A DNA stretch of 64,000 nucleotides, from the NCBI GenBank assembly GCA_029582165.1, contig CM055875.1, positions 29,344,644 to 29,408,643 on the forward strand, in the 5' to 3' direction. A program made the position numbers and the translations under genes. Numbering within the stretch: the first letter of the stretch is position 1; each line of letters opens with the position of its first letter. The notes under the pieces are model-generated. The model was not told the DNA's origin, searched no databases, and saw only the letters and a program-made list of their open reading frames with translations. This document shows, one piece after another, positions 23,291 through 34,465 of this stretch. This DNA comes from Portulaca oleracea. Its lineage: Eukaryota > Streptophyta > Magnoliopsida > Caryophyllales > Portulacaceae.

Positions 23291-23508
23291 CTACCTCCGT
23301 CCCAAAATATTTGTCTTTTGACTAAATTTTGATCGTTAATTACTCACACATTATAATGAGTTAAAATTTGAAATTACCACCATTAGAAAGATAATTTACT
23401 AAAAATTACAATGGTGGTATTTTCATATTGTAACTCATTGCAATTTGTGAGCAATCAACGGTCAAAATTTAGTCAAATTAAATGACAAACATTTTGGGAT
23501 GAAGGTAG
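23291..23508. mobile_element. Stowaway-like MITE, 218 bp, nested
   Basis: Terminal CTACCTCCGTCCCAAAATAT with an inverted right end (ATTTTGGGATGAAGGTAG) and TA on both sides. The inner arms share GACTAAATTTTGA and its inverse. Confidence 0.85.
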
Positions 23509-23520
23509 TAAATCTATTTA

Positions 23521-23827
23521 CTCCCTCCGTTCCATATTAATTGACATATTTCAAAATTTTTCATATACCAATGTTAAACTAAAAAAACTAACCATATGAT
23601 TAAATAACACTATTTTCCAAGATGTTTTTTCGAATATCAAGGTGTAAGTAGTAAGAGAATGTGAGTAATAATTGTTTTTATTAATTGAAAAAGTAAAAAG
23701 TTATTAAATTAAAATAATGAAATTAAAGTTAAAATAATGAAATTAAGTATCGGGGAATGGAAAAGTGACAATTATTTTGAAACAAAAAAAGTTAGCTTAA
23801 GTGTCAATTAATATGGAATGGAGGGAG
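23521..23827. mobile_element. Stowaway-like MITE, 307 bp, nested
   Basis: Termini CTCCCTCCGTTCCATATTAA and the inverted TTAATATGGAATGGAGGGAG, with TA on both sides. It belongs to a different subfamily from its neighbours. Confidence 0.88.
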
Positions 23828-23977
23828 TATCACTTTTTACAATTCCAACAACTATCATTCTCAATTAATATATAGGTAATTTGGGTAAGTTACAAACTTT
23901 TCACCTCATTTTCTAATATGCATTGGTTTTTCCAAATTTAGTTGAAGTGATAAACACAATGGGGGACGGAGGTAGTA

Positions 23978-24181
23978 CTACCTCCGTGTCCCAAAATATC
24001 TGTCATTTGACTAAATTTTGACCATTAGTTATTCATAAATTACAATGAATTACAATATGAAATTACTTCCATTAGAAAGATATTTTCGTATAAATTACAA
24101 TGATAGTAACTTAACATCATAACTAATTGTAATTTGTAAATAATTAACCGTGAAAATCTATGATATGACAGATTTTGAGAC
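23978..24181. mobile_element. Decayed Stowaway-like MITE
   Basis: It starts CTACCTCCGTGTCCCAAAAT two bases after the outer element ends. The right arm is recognisable (ATATGACAGATTTTGAGAC) but its terminal GGAGGTAG is lost. Confidence 0.65.
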
Positions 24182-24781
24182 ATTTTCCAATCCTGCTATT
24201 TTGACCGATGACGACCAATCCTATGTAAACACTAAACAGATCAGGGTTGGGGGGCGGGTTCAAAGACACCGACAAATATTAATACTGTTTATTTTCTTTT
24301 CTAAAGACAAAATTAATGTTTTCATAAATGATACATGAACCCATTAACTCAACTTACGTCAGTTTTTTTTTTTGGGGGGGGGGGGGTGGGGGGCGGTTCC
24401 TTCTGGTATCTGACTATCTGATCATGGTAAACAGAAATATATTTATGCAAAGCACTAGGACAAAAAAGATCAACAAGTTAGTCATGCTCTTTGGATTGGA
24501 TCGGATTGGATATTTTTTTGGGCAATTGTGTTTTTAGAGAGAAAAAGTGTTTGGAGATTTGGATTGGATTGGAAAGAGTTACCAATCCAAAGAAAAATTA
24601 CAAATACAAAGACCAGTAGTCCCTCCCCCACGCAAGAGTTTTAGCTTCAATTATTAATTAATTGGATAAAGGATAGGAGGGAGAGGGAGAGGGAGACTAG
24701 GACTAGGATATGTTGGGCGTCTAATCCCACGAGGGAAATAACCAAAAACTCATAGTGATCAATTCATCATTTATTGATTGC

Positions 24782-24819
<38 letters not shown>

Positions 24820-24978
24820 GTAGGACCGAAATGAAAGGATTATTGTGAAAGCTTGGCATCTTGTGGGAATAATTATAGTCCCCTTTTTTCACACCCACTA
24901 GTAACTTAAATCTGTTTGCAGGGATCTTGTTTTAAGTTTAAAACCCCCAGCTCTAGAGCCTAAAGCTAAGAAGTAAGA
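24182..24978. other. Upstream region of the GDSL gene
   Basis: It contains a G-run near 24376, (AAT)n at 24782-24819 and otherwise unassigned AT-rich sequence. It probably holds the promoter of the GDSL gene, but no convincing TATA box was chosen. Confidence 0.45.
24782..24819. repeat. (AAT)n microsatellite
   Basis: About thirteen uninterrupted AAT units lie 160 bp upstream of the GDSL start codon. Confidence 0.95.
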
Positions 24979-27900
24979 ATGTCAAATGCAAAACCATTAC
25001 TATTTGAGATTGGTATGATGATGGTGTTGTTGTTATGGTTGGGGGAATTAGCAGTTCCATCAAGTTGCAGCATGAATTTGAGTGGAATATATCAGTTGGG
25101 TGATTCTCTTTCTGATACTGGAAATTTGATCCTTCTGGAGAATGAGATTGCTGGAGGTGACTACTTCCCCTGTGCACACCTTCCATATGGTGTCTCCTTC
25201 TTTGGCCACCCCACTGGTCGCTGCTCTAATGGCCTTCTCATCATCGACTTCATTGGTAACTAACCTTTTTCCTCATCTCATTTTCGGATTTTCCTCCTCA
25301 TCTATATCATCAACCATCTTGCACTTTCGCATTAATTATATATCTTATTTTTCATTGATTTTGGTTCTACTTCAATTCATCTTCCTTCCTTGTCTTTAAC
25401 GTTTCTCATATATCTCAATTGCCCTTTTTTTAACAATTTTTGGATGCTAATATATTGAATTTATAGGGTATTGGATAACAATACACTAAACTTTGACATT
25501 AGACAATAATACACTGTATTTTAGAAGATGTTGGACAATAATGCACCCAGAAAGATTCCGACGATGGCTGACTCACTGGTGATTCTACGTGGCAAGCGGA
25601 CCAAGTAGGATTACCATTGAGTCAGTCACCGTCGAAATCGTTTTGGGTGTATTATTATCCAACATTCCCTATAATGTCTAATGTCAAAATTCAGTTTATT
25701 ATTGTTCAATACCCAAAAATTCAATATGTTAGCATCTAAAACCCATTTATTAATTAAATCTAAAATGTAACCCTGCATATTATCTTTGCCATTAATTCCT
25801 TTTCTCCCCCTCTTTTTTTTTCGTCATGGAGGGGTTGAGAGGTTCACTTTTCACAGAGATTGCATACTAATTACGACTGGAAGATATTTACAATATGGGC
25901 TTATTATGAATAATTTCATTGATAAAGCGAATCCCCATGCAAGTCCATGGAATACTATTTCATGCAGTACATGTACATTTTTTTGGTCAGAAATGCTTTC
26001 GTTCTCTGACAAGTTTTACTGTCAAAACACAATCTTTAATTTGTTCATAGAATAAGATGTAGGTAGATCTATACATATAATTCACGTTTAAAGTAGTTTG
26101 AACTCAGCCTTTTGCATATGCTCCCAATCCCGTTGAATGTGCTTAATCATTTTTCTCAGACTTTTAATTTGCCTGATGATGATGATTTGTGGACCTTGGT
26201 GATCGATGTATTAATAAGTTGCTTGAAAACTTCAGCTAAGGATGTGGGTCTTCCCCTTCTGAAACCCTACTTAAACAAGGATGCGATTTTCAGCAACGGA
26301 GTAAACTTTGCGGTGGCTGGGGCGACTGCGTTGGGAGCAGAGTCACTTGCTGCTAAAAACATTAAAGAGCCTCTCACAAATACTTCTCTGGGTGTGCAGC
26401 TTGACTGGATGTGGTCATATTTCAATTCCATCTGCTATGATTCTAACGGTACATATATAAACTTATAACTTTTCTTAATTAATAACCACATGCATATATA
26501 ATTTACGTGGTATATGTTGTGATGGAGTATGTAGATTGCGTGGAGAAACTGAGAAGTGCTCTGTTCATAGTTGGGGAAGTAGGGAGCAACGATTATTACT
26601 ATGCACTGTCTCAAGGGATGACAATGGAGGGTGTGATGAGAATGGTTTCTGATGTTGTCCAAGCCATACTTGATGGTGCTAAAGTAAGTTAACTTGGAAT
26701 TCAAACTAGGTTTGCATGCATATATGATAATATGATATATGGACTTTAATCATGTTTATTGAATACTACCTTCGTCCCTAAATAAGTGTTAATTTGACTA
26801 AATTTTGATTATTGATTAGTCACAAATTATAATGAGTTACAATATAAAATTAAGATCATTGTAATTTTTAGGCGCCGTTCTTTTATGCGTCTAGTAGGCT
26901 GTGGTGTCACACCGCACTGCAACTTTCCATATTCCACCACAACCCACCACAATCCACCATAATCTACTTTTTCTAATTTAATTTATCTTTTTATTAAAAG
27001 CTAAACTTTCCATATTCCCAGCGTATTGTAACTCATTATAATTTATAAGTAAACAACAGTCAAAGTTTAATCAAATTAACACTTATTCCGGGACGAAAGT
27101 AGTAACTAATTGGAAAGTTTTGAATGAATGAATGAATGTGTTTTAGAGAGTGATAGAAATGGGAGCTTCGAAGGTGATAATACCAGGGATGTTCCCACTG
27201 GGGTGCTTCCCAGCGTACGTTTCAGCTGCATTCCAACCCAACTACACAGTTGTGTCGTACGATCAACACAAGTGCTCCAAAGACTTAAACAAACTCTCAA
27301 TATCTCACAATGAGAAACTCAGATGGGGCGTACAACGCCTCACCCAACAACATCAAAACATCACCATTCGTTATGCTGACTACTACAATGCCTTCACATG
27401 GCTTCTACACAATGCTCATCGTTTTGGTAATTAACCTATGCTCTCTACTTTTCATCTTACCTACCTTTTTCGGTTCTGATGTATAAAATCCATCTTTCCA
27501 AATAAGGACCATCATATTTAGGCCATGTTCGGCAAAATTAGCGTTTTAGATAGCTGATAGCGGTTTATGTAGCATATAGCGGTTTAAACAGCGAATAGCG
27601 GTTTAAGTAACGGATAGCGGATGACTGTTCAAATGAAAATTGTGTTCGGTAAATTTAGCGGTTCAATTAACAAATTAATGTGAATTGACATAAAAGCCTA
27701 TCAATAACTTCCAAAAATAAAATTTACAAAGGGTATTTTTTGACCAAAAAATTTGAAACGCTACTCCAAACGCTAAACGTTAACTTTATTAGCGTTTCAC
27801 AAAACACTCTTTGAAACGCTAAACGCTCCTCAAAACGCTAACTTACCGAACGCTAAGATTTATGCGATTAGAGTTTTGACTTGGGCGAGACGCTAAACGC

Positions 27901-29162
27901 TATCCCAAACGTTATTGCCGAATACCGCCTTAGAGTTGCCCCAAAATATTTTTTTTAAGAATCTTTCTTCATCAAACTAATAAGTCCTATGACTTTTGTC
28001 ATTAATGTTTTTTATGGAAATGATATATACTTCTTAAGTATCTAGCTTCTTTTACTATAAAAATAATATATATTATATACATTAAATTGTTAAAAACAAG
28101 ATATGTTGAACTTTTTTCTTTTAACACTCAAATCTAGCTATAATACCATGTATAAATAGTGTAAAATTATATTTTATGCATTATCTGTTAAATTTATTAA
28201 AAATGTCTCAAATATGTATAACGAACGGACTCCCCCCCCCTAACCCAATATTAAGCTGTTATTTGTATTCATTGGCATAGTCAACCTAACCTAAACTTTT
28301 TATTATTAATAATTAATACTAATAATTCAAAAAAATTAGTATAAAAAATCATATTTCGTGAAAAAGTAAAAAAACTTAAAAAGTATTTTAGAGCAAGACA
28401 TATCATCACTCTTTCTTTTATTAGTTGTAATTAATTGTGAATGATAGTAGATCAACTGTATATATATAAATTGTACAGCAACGAAAAGCTTTAAAGAAGA
28501 GATGGAGATGGACGGTGGTTTTTTGCATTTTGAACCCCGAAGTATAGGGGTATTTATTTTCTAGACCCTAATTTTCATTATTTATTTTTTGGACTCTAAA
28601 TTTAATAGGTTGAATAAAAGAGGACTTTAAAGTTTGTAGGTTGAAAAAAAACTCGTTTACTGTTGTTTTTTCTTCCCATATTTGAATTTATGTCCCGATT
28701 AGCGTCAAACTCCAGGACTAAAATTAAAATTGATATTGAAGTCGTAATACAACTCTCTTGTTCATGCCAGAACTAACTAGATTCTGATGTAATACATTTC
28801 TCTCCTTCATGCCGAAACTACTTAGACCCTGGTACTTCAGGGTCTAATTAATTAGTTCCGACATGAATAATATGTAGGTGTATTATTGCTTCAATATCAG
28901 TTTTAAATTGATGGCTGAACTTTAATTTGGTTGGATTTCATCAGGATTGGATGGGAATGGGAGCAGATTTGACGTGAAGAGGGCATGCTGTGGGGTGGGG
29001 AGATGGTGCAACTTTAATCCACGTAAAATGTGTGGGCATAGAGGAGTTCCAGTTTGCAGAAATCCGGACAGCTACGTGATTTGGGATGGCCTTCATTTGA
29101 CTCACAAGGCATCTAGATTCCTCGCTCGATGGCTTATTACTACTACCATCTCTCACCTCTGA
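24979..29162 (+). CDS. GDSL-type esterase/lipase, secreted
   Basis: Five exons (24979-25255, 26236-26448, 26535-26683, 27147-27426, 28945-29162) with GT-AG borders and consistent phases give 378 residues, normal for the plant family. Residues 11-30 are a hydrophobic signal peptide. Block I is GDSLSDTGN with nucleophile Ser43. Block III is GEVGSNDY (Asn182). Block V is DGLHLT with Asp354 and His357 completing the triad. Other family marks are PYGVSFFGHPTGRCSNGLLI, NGVNFAVAGATAL and IPGMFPLGCFPAY. It should hydrolyse ester bonds of lipids or acylated sugars in the cell wall or apoplast; the substrate is not readable. Intron 1 holds a fold-back element, intron 3 a Stowaway with another MITE inside it, and intron 4 a Harbinger-like MITE. 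Confidence 0.95.
25437..25746. mobile_element. Fold-back MITE in GDSL intron 1
   Basis: Long inverted arms of over 100 bp start TTTTTGGATGCTAATATATT on the left and end AATATGTTAGCATCTAAAAC on the right. Motifs GACATTAGACAATAATACAC and TGTTGGACAATAATGCACCC recur inverted. It is the same family as 32478-32950. The target duplication is not visible, so the ends are approximate. Confidence 0.7.
26766..27102. mobile_element. Stowaway-like MITE in GDSL intron 3, carrying a nested insertion
   Basis: It starts CTACCTTCGTCCCTAAATAA after TA and ends GGGACGAAAGTAG before TA, with inner arms GACTAAATTTTGA/TCAAAGTTTAATC. The middle (about 26872-27023) is a foreign insert. Confidence 0.75.
26872..27023. 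mobile_element. Fragment of the GTTCTTTTATGCG MITE family, nested in the Stowaway
   Basis: It begins GGCGCCGTTCTTTTATGCGT like the copies at 33960 and 58878. Its expected right terminus is missing, so it is truncated or rearranged. It continues with CCACCACAACCCACCACAA motifs. Confidence 0.55.
27521..27929. mobile_element. Harbinger-like MITE in GDSL intron 4
   Basis: The ends GGCCATGTTCGGCAA and TTGCCGAATACCGCC are inverted, with TTA on both sides (27518-27520 and 27930-27932). The interior repeats AGCGGTTTA and AACGCTAAACGC motifs, which themselves fold back. Confidence 0.8.
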
Positions 29163-30279
29163 TTTTTCAATCCTTCTACCTATACCTACTTTAATTATCA
29201 GTATGTCAATCCTTTAATTTCAACCATTTATACTTTATTTTTTTAATTTCTTCTTTTCCATTTCTGGTCAGTTATCAATAATTATCAAATTATATAGTTT
29301 TTTGTACATACACATTTATAATTTATTTATTTGACATATCTCTAATTAGAAATATATATTGAAGATGAAGATACACATTTTTTTCAAGTTCATTCCATAA
29401 TTGAACACAAAAATTAAACAAAAGAAAAATATTATTGCACGCTAAAACTATATACCATACACCCCGTACTAATTAAATTATGGTAGTTAAACGCATTATA
29501 TATTTTGCTTTATCATATATATTTTAGGCATTTAAATGGTTTTTTCAATTTTTATTCATTTCATAATTGCTTATAATAATTTTTAGCTAGATTGTGATAA
29601 AAAAATATATATATAAACGGTGCACACTGTATAAACAAAATATTTATATGCACAAAACATAATACTTTATACACAAATATTTTAGGTAATTTGTTATTTA
29701 TTTCATATGCTCACCATAAATATAATTTGAATATCCATGAAATAAGTTAAACCAGTTTTTTTTAAAAAAAAAAATACTCATGAATCAAGTATATATACTA
29801 TGAGCACTCACAATATATTCTTAATTGGGTGCACAACAAGAAAAATTATTTTGAGCAACAAAAAAGTTTGTTGTCCAAAGCCATTTTTTGGTGCACTTTA
29901 GTTATGGGCATCAAAAAAAGTTTATCACGATTTGATTGTATTAACCTTGAAGTACAAAGCTCGAGATACAAATTAATTAATAAAATCGGTAGCACAAGTC
30001 ACAAGGAACCTTTTGTGGTCAACAAAATGTTTTTGTTGCATTAGTAAATTTAGGCAATAACGTTTTTGTTGCCAAAGACCGTTTGAACTTCAAGGCTTTT
30101 AAGTAGACCATGACTATTTCTCAAAGGCAATAAGCATTTTTGTTGCCCAAAACAATTGGTTTTTCCTACTCTATTTGAGCCATTTAACATATTTCTAATC
30201 ATATCTAAATATTTACCAACTTAACAAATACAAAATTTACACAAAAAAAATTCAAACCAAATTTCGAATACAATGTTAT
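29163..30279. other. AT-rich intergenic DNA after the GDSL gene
   Basis: Very AT-rich. Between 29820 and 30160 a GTTGCC/TTGTTGC-type motif recurs in several contexts, which may mark an unrecognised repeat. No gene is seen. Confidence 0.45.
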
Positions 30280-30820
30280 GAGACCTGGCAATTTCTGACC
30301 TGACCTGAACCCGCCCGAATTTTCTGGGTTTTGAACACAATTTTTTCAACTAAACCCGAACTACACCGAACCCGAAAAATAGGGGGTCAAACCCGACCCG
30401 CTTGGCCCGAAAAAATTAACTTTTAAAGTTCAACTACCGAACCCGAAAAATAGCGGGTCAAACCCGACCCCCTTGACCCAAAAAAATTAACTTTTAAAGT
30501 TCAACTTTGCTAAAATTTGTGACTTTTCATTGAAATTTTTAACTATTAAACTATAAGCACAACTTATTTATTTGTTATTTCTCTAATTTAAGTTAAAATA
30601 ATTACAATAATCTATTGTTACTAGAAAATAATCATATTTCATTATGTATATTAAACAAAACGTAGTATTCAAAGACCATCTTTTAAAAAGGAAAAACGGA
30701 AAAAGGTCGCAATCATAACCCGTTGGGTTGATCCGAAACTGAAATACATCGCCCGTATTTACCCGAACATGATATACGACCGACTCGAAACCGGCCCGCC
30801 CGATCGAATTGACAGATGTA
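30280..30820. mobile_element. hAT-type MITE, 541 bp, perfect 8-bp target duplication
   Basis: AATGTTAT flanks both ends (30272-30279 and 30821-30828). The termini GAGACCTGGCAATTT and the inverse of AATTGACAGATGTAA share CTGxCAATT. The interior is rich in GAACCCGAAAAATAG and CCCGACCCG motifs, with one block repeated around 30365 and 30440. Confidence 0.82.
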
Positions 30821-31019
30821 AATGTTATAAACCATATTTTATTCATAGCAACAATGCAAATTATTACACTATCATAGTACTATTATCCAAGATATCACTT
30901 GCATAAATACATCTAGTCATTTATTAGTGCATTATGGTCATGAAGATTGCCACACCATCATAGTAGAGAAGTGACACAAACAATAATATTCAATAAGTAC
31001 CTTGAAGACTTCAGGCTTG

Positions 31020-31900
31020 CTGGATTTCTCAAGGACTTAGGCTTGCTGGGTTGGGCCAGGTCAGGGTCGACCCATGCTCATGGAGGGGCGGGTCAGGTCA
31101 AGGTTGACCCTTCATAGTAATGGGTTGGGTCAGGCCTTTGTAGTGAAAATAAGGGTCGACGCATGGGCCGACCCGTTTGACCCTAAAGTTAAAATTGAGT
31201 GTATTTATATAAAAAAAAAAAAAGTAATTATGCTAATTATTATTGGATTATTGGACGCCAATAATATCAAGTTTGGGGGTATTGGACACTAATAATACAA
31301 ATTATTTTCTTGTACACTAGTAGTACCAACTATTGACCTATTTTCCTCCAACAGTATACGACCGAGTTGTTATAGTTTTAACTCATCGGAAAGATGACGC
31401 GGCTCCATGATTTGTGACGTGGAAGGCGGAGGTTGGGTAGAAAATGTTGATGTGGACACTAACATGTCTTCCATGTCACATATTATGGAGTCACATCATC
31501 TTTTTGATGAGTTAAAACCATAACAATTCGACGGTTGTTAGAGGAAAATAGGTCTATAATTCGTACTGCTAGTGTCCAAGAAATTAGTTTGTATTATTAA
31601 TATCCAATACCCCCAAAGTTGGTATTATTGATATCCAAAAACCCATTATTATTTAATATAGCGCATTCATAATATATTTAAATAATGTTAGCATTTAAAA
31701 TAATAGGAAAACCTATTTATTTTGAATTATCGTAGGCCGATCCGATCCGGTTGATTCACCAACCCTTTAACATTGTGAAATGGGCCGGCTTGTTAATGAC
31801 CCGACCCTTCACCGATCCGGCCCTTTCACAATCCTTATTTTTTAGGGCTCGGCCCTCTTGACCCTATGGGGCCTCGACCCATTGCCCACCCTCTTGACCC
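31020..31900. repeat. GGGTCGACCC-rich repeat region split by a fold-back element
   Basis: GC-rich name-type motifs (GGGTTGGGTCAGG, GGTCGACCC) fill 31020-31200. Related inverted motifs (GACCCGACCC, CCGGCCCTTTCAC) fill 31735-31900. The fold-back element at 31245-31644 lies between them. This looks like one old hAT-type MITE cut in two, but its ends are not certain. Confidence 0.45.
31245..31644. mobile_element. Fold-back, MULE-type MITE, 400 bp, 9-bp target duplication
   Basis: ATTATTATT lies on both sides (31236-31244 and 31645-31653). The inverted arms start GGATTATTGGACG / GGGTTTTTGGATA and share TTTGGGGGTATTGGA. Nearly the whole element folds back, with inner arms around GTTAAAACCATAACAA. 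The duplication is low-complexity, which lowers its weight. Confidence 0.7.
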
Positions 31901-32109
31901 TATAAAGTCTGGGCATGATCAAAACTGTCGACTTTAAAACATATGTCGATTTTGACTTGCAGTCCAACAAAAATCTTCATGGATTTTTCAGCCCAACAAT
32001 GGGTCGTCAATCCCTTTGTTGGTCAAGTTAAGGTTAATTTTTGGTTGAACAGGTAAGCTCCTCGCTGATTTCAAATTGGACCGGGATAATCTTCTTCGAT
32101 TCACCGAAT

Positions 32110-32270
32110 CCAACCACCGGCCGAGCCAAAGTCAACTCCTAGTCAAGTAAAATTCAACTCTTGGCCAAATTTAGTCAAAGTCAACTCTTGATCAAGGTTA
32201 ATTGGTAAAAGTCCACTCTCGACCAAGTCAAAATCAACTCCACATCAAAGTCAACTCTTGGTCAAACTGG
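32110..32270. repeat. Degenerate AAAGTCAACTC array
   Basis: About seven copies of a (A/G)TCAACTC core, spaced roughly 20-25 bp apart, each preceded by AAA or GG(C/T)CAA. The copies vary in sequence and spacing. Confidence 0.65.
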
Positions 32271-32275
32271 GTTAA

Positions 32276-32412
32276 AGGATCCTCGAGGATTCTATCCTAT
32301 AGGATCCCTCGTGGATCCAATATTCGAGGTCCTCGTGTATCTTTTATTTGGGTTCCTCGCAGATTCAATACATGTAGATCCAGGATTCGGGTTCCTCGCG
32401 GATCCATACTAC
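32276..32412. repeat. Degenerate 26-bp array with GGTTCCTCGCGGATCC-type palindromic units
   Basis: About five units carry GG(A/T)(T)CCTCG followed by GGATC or GATTC, separated by variable A/T-rich spacers. Each unit is close to a palindrome. Confidence 0.65.
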
Positions 32413-32477
32413 AAGCTTTATTTACATTAAATTAAACATTTTATAAATAAATAAATTATTTTATTTAATTTTATATA

Positions 32478-32950
32478 GAGTTTTTGGATGCTAATATACT
32501 AAACTTTTGTTGTATTGGACAATAATGCTTTGAATTTTGACATTGGACAATAATACATTGTACTTTGGGGGTGTTGAACAATAATATACTCAAAACGATT
32601 TCAGTAATGGCTAACTTGGTACGTGGCAATCCTACGTAGCTGGTGAAGGAGATGAACTGGTCCTAAATTTATGACATGTCAGCTAATCCATACATAAGCA
32701 AAGAGAATCAACTTTGAAAAGAGAGTAAAAAAACATAAAATCACATTTGTATAAACGTGTTTCCGCTGAGAGATTGTTGTTGTAGTTGTATAAAATCATC
32801 TTTGCTTGTATAAAATCACCTTTGCGTGTGTAAATTAGCTGACATTATTATCCAACACCCCTCAAAGTTCAGTGCATTATTGTCCAATGTCAAAGTTCAG
32901 TACATCATTATCCAATACCCCGAAAGTTCAGTATATTTGTCCTAAAATCC
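32478..32950. mobile_element. Fold-back, MULE-type MITE, 473 bp, perfect 9-bp target duplication
   Basis: TTTTATATA flanks both ends (32469-32477 and 32951-32959). The arms start GAGTTTTTGGATGC / GGATTTTAGGACA and share CAATAATxCATT and GACATTGGACAATAAT blocks. It belongs to the family at 25437-25746. Confidence 0.8.
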
Positions 32951-32959
32951 TTTTATATA

Positions 32960-33014
32960 TAAGACATTTTATGTATATTCAACTCTTTAAACATTTTAAA
33001 AACAAACATATTAT

Positions 33015-33048
<34 letters not shown>

Positions 33049-33566
33049 TCACCTCTTTCATAAATGAATATAAAATTTTAGAGAATATAGAGAGTTTTTT
33101 TTTATTTACATTAAAATAGTTTTATTTAATTTAGGATGGAAGCATTTTTTTTTTAAGGATGAATATAGTTTTTTTTTAGAAAAAAAAATGAAATCATGAT
33201 GAATGTACTTTAGGTTAATTAAAATTGAAATTAACTACATTATATCATTAAGAAAAAGATCAACTATAGTTTTATATTAATTTAGGATTATTTACTACGT
33301 ACTTTACTTTTTATTTAGTTTTTCTTATTGTTAGTTTATTCCCTTTAATTTAGTTTGAGTTTAGCAACATATATTTTGCAAGTATAATTCTTGAGAAAAT
33401 ATTGCAATTATTGACAAAATATTGTATGAGATATTATCAATCAAAGAGTAATATTGGATACCTTAATAGTCAATTAAGTGATAATTAATAAGGAATGGAG
33501 GGGTATTCTTTATTCTCCAATATAGATCACTTTATGTATCATATCTTTTTCATATACTTATTGCTT
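32960..33566. other. AT-rich intergenic DNA with (AT)n
   Basis: It contains a pure (AT)n run at 33022-33048, poly-T runs and no gene. Confidence 0.6.
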
Positions 33567-33959
33567 TATATAATTACAAAAATTTGTTGGGAGGTGCCAT
33601 ACATTCTTAATAACTGACTCATGGGGGACCACATTTTTTTAATGCACTCAAAGGGGACCAAGTTTTCAAACAAATGGCTCCCAAGTGCCTTTCCGGCCAT
33701 TCTTCACCAGAAACCGGTGACCGTTGAGTAAAGTTGAATTTTTTTTGAAATGGCTTTGTGAATTTCCGAGACTACCCTCTATTGCCTCCAAATCTATTCT
33801 TATATAACAGAACCAATCTTCTCCCTCTCAACTCCCATCTTCTTCTATGTTCTGCTTCTCCCGCCTAGGTACATGATACAGATGATCGTGTTTGGATCTA
33901 AGGTCCATGGTGGAAGCTTTTCTAGTAAATCATCAAGAATGTATAGCCCATTATATTAA

Positions 33960-34120
33960 GGTCTCGTTCTTTTATGCGTTACGTTACGTTTGCGTTGCGT
34001 TACGTTGCGTTAAGTTGCGTTAAGTTGCGGTGGAAATAGTTAAAAAGTAATGATAATTTGCGTTATGTTGCGGTAAGTTGTGTTGCGTTTGGGTGCGTTA
34101 ACGCATAAAAGAACAAGGCC
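33960..34120. mobile_element. Harbinger-like MITE, 161 bp
   Basis: The termini GGTCTCGTTCTTTTATGCG and the inverse of CGCATAAAAGAACAAGGCC are nearly perfect. The target duplication TAA lies at 33957-33959 and 34121-34123. The interior is a string of GCGTTACGTTGCGTT motifs. Confidence 0.88.
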
Positions 34121-34203
34121 TAAGAGTAGTACAACTGAAAAAAAATTAGAAAGCATGAAGCTTTAAACATCAATCATATCATTGGAGCGAAAGAGGAGCA
34201 TAC

Positions 34204-34465
34204 CCAAGTCAGAAAAGCCCCAACCAAGAATGTCGAGGGGCAAGCATTCAGCACCGCCTTTCTCGAGTAATGGGTATGTGCGTCGCCATTTTAAACAAGA
34301 ACTAAAAACTATGTAGTGATTAAGAGTATTACTAATCAATAAGCTTCATATGACAATCTCATTATGATAGAGCTTGGTCTCACCTATCGAAACCATGGAG
34401 AAGAACAACCGGGTTTGTGTTTCCTTCAATTGAAGGTCTAATGCAGCTACTCATGATACAGTTGC
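34204..34465 (-). pseudogene. Captured alpha/beta-hydrolase gene fragment (two exons and intron)
   Basis: Minus strand: an exon ending at 34384 reads PSIEGNTNPVVLLHGFD and then splits a Ser codon (AG|GTGAG). An 82-bp GT-AG intron follows. The next exon (34301-34204) reads SSCLKWRRTYPLLEKGG, then CLPLDILGWGFSDLG, and ends at a donor (GACTTGG|GTATGC). HGFD is the oxyanion-hole loop of alpha/beta hydrolases; DxLGWGFSD is the strand and loop after it. The nucleophile elbow and catalytic Asp/His are absent, so this is an N-terminal piece. Plant alpha/beta hydrolases of a chloroplast-type family share these blocks, from memory. The frame is intact over both exons, so the capture is fairly recent. 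Confidence 0.85.

Larger units (their letters stand above)
23233..23975. mobile_element. Outer Stowaway-like MITE split by two younger ones
   Basis: The left end CTGCCTCCGTCCC (after TA) and right end GGGGGACGGAGGTAG (before TA) are inverted copies. Removing the two nested elements leaves 58 + 12 + 148 = 218 bp, the same length as the intact copy at 23291-23508. Confidence 0.75.

Noticed and set aside
32110..32270. A WRKY-responsive W-box cluster controlling a gene
   Set aside because: No gene lies within several kb in a suitable position; the TTGAC cores come from a degenerate repeat array.
34204..34465. A functional alpha/beta-hydrolase gene
   Set aside because: Only the N-terminal oxyanion-loop exons are present; there is no nucleophile elbow or catalytic His, and the fragment is confined between MULE arms.
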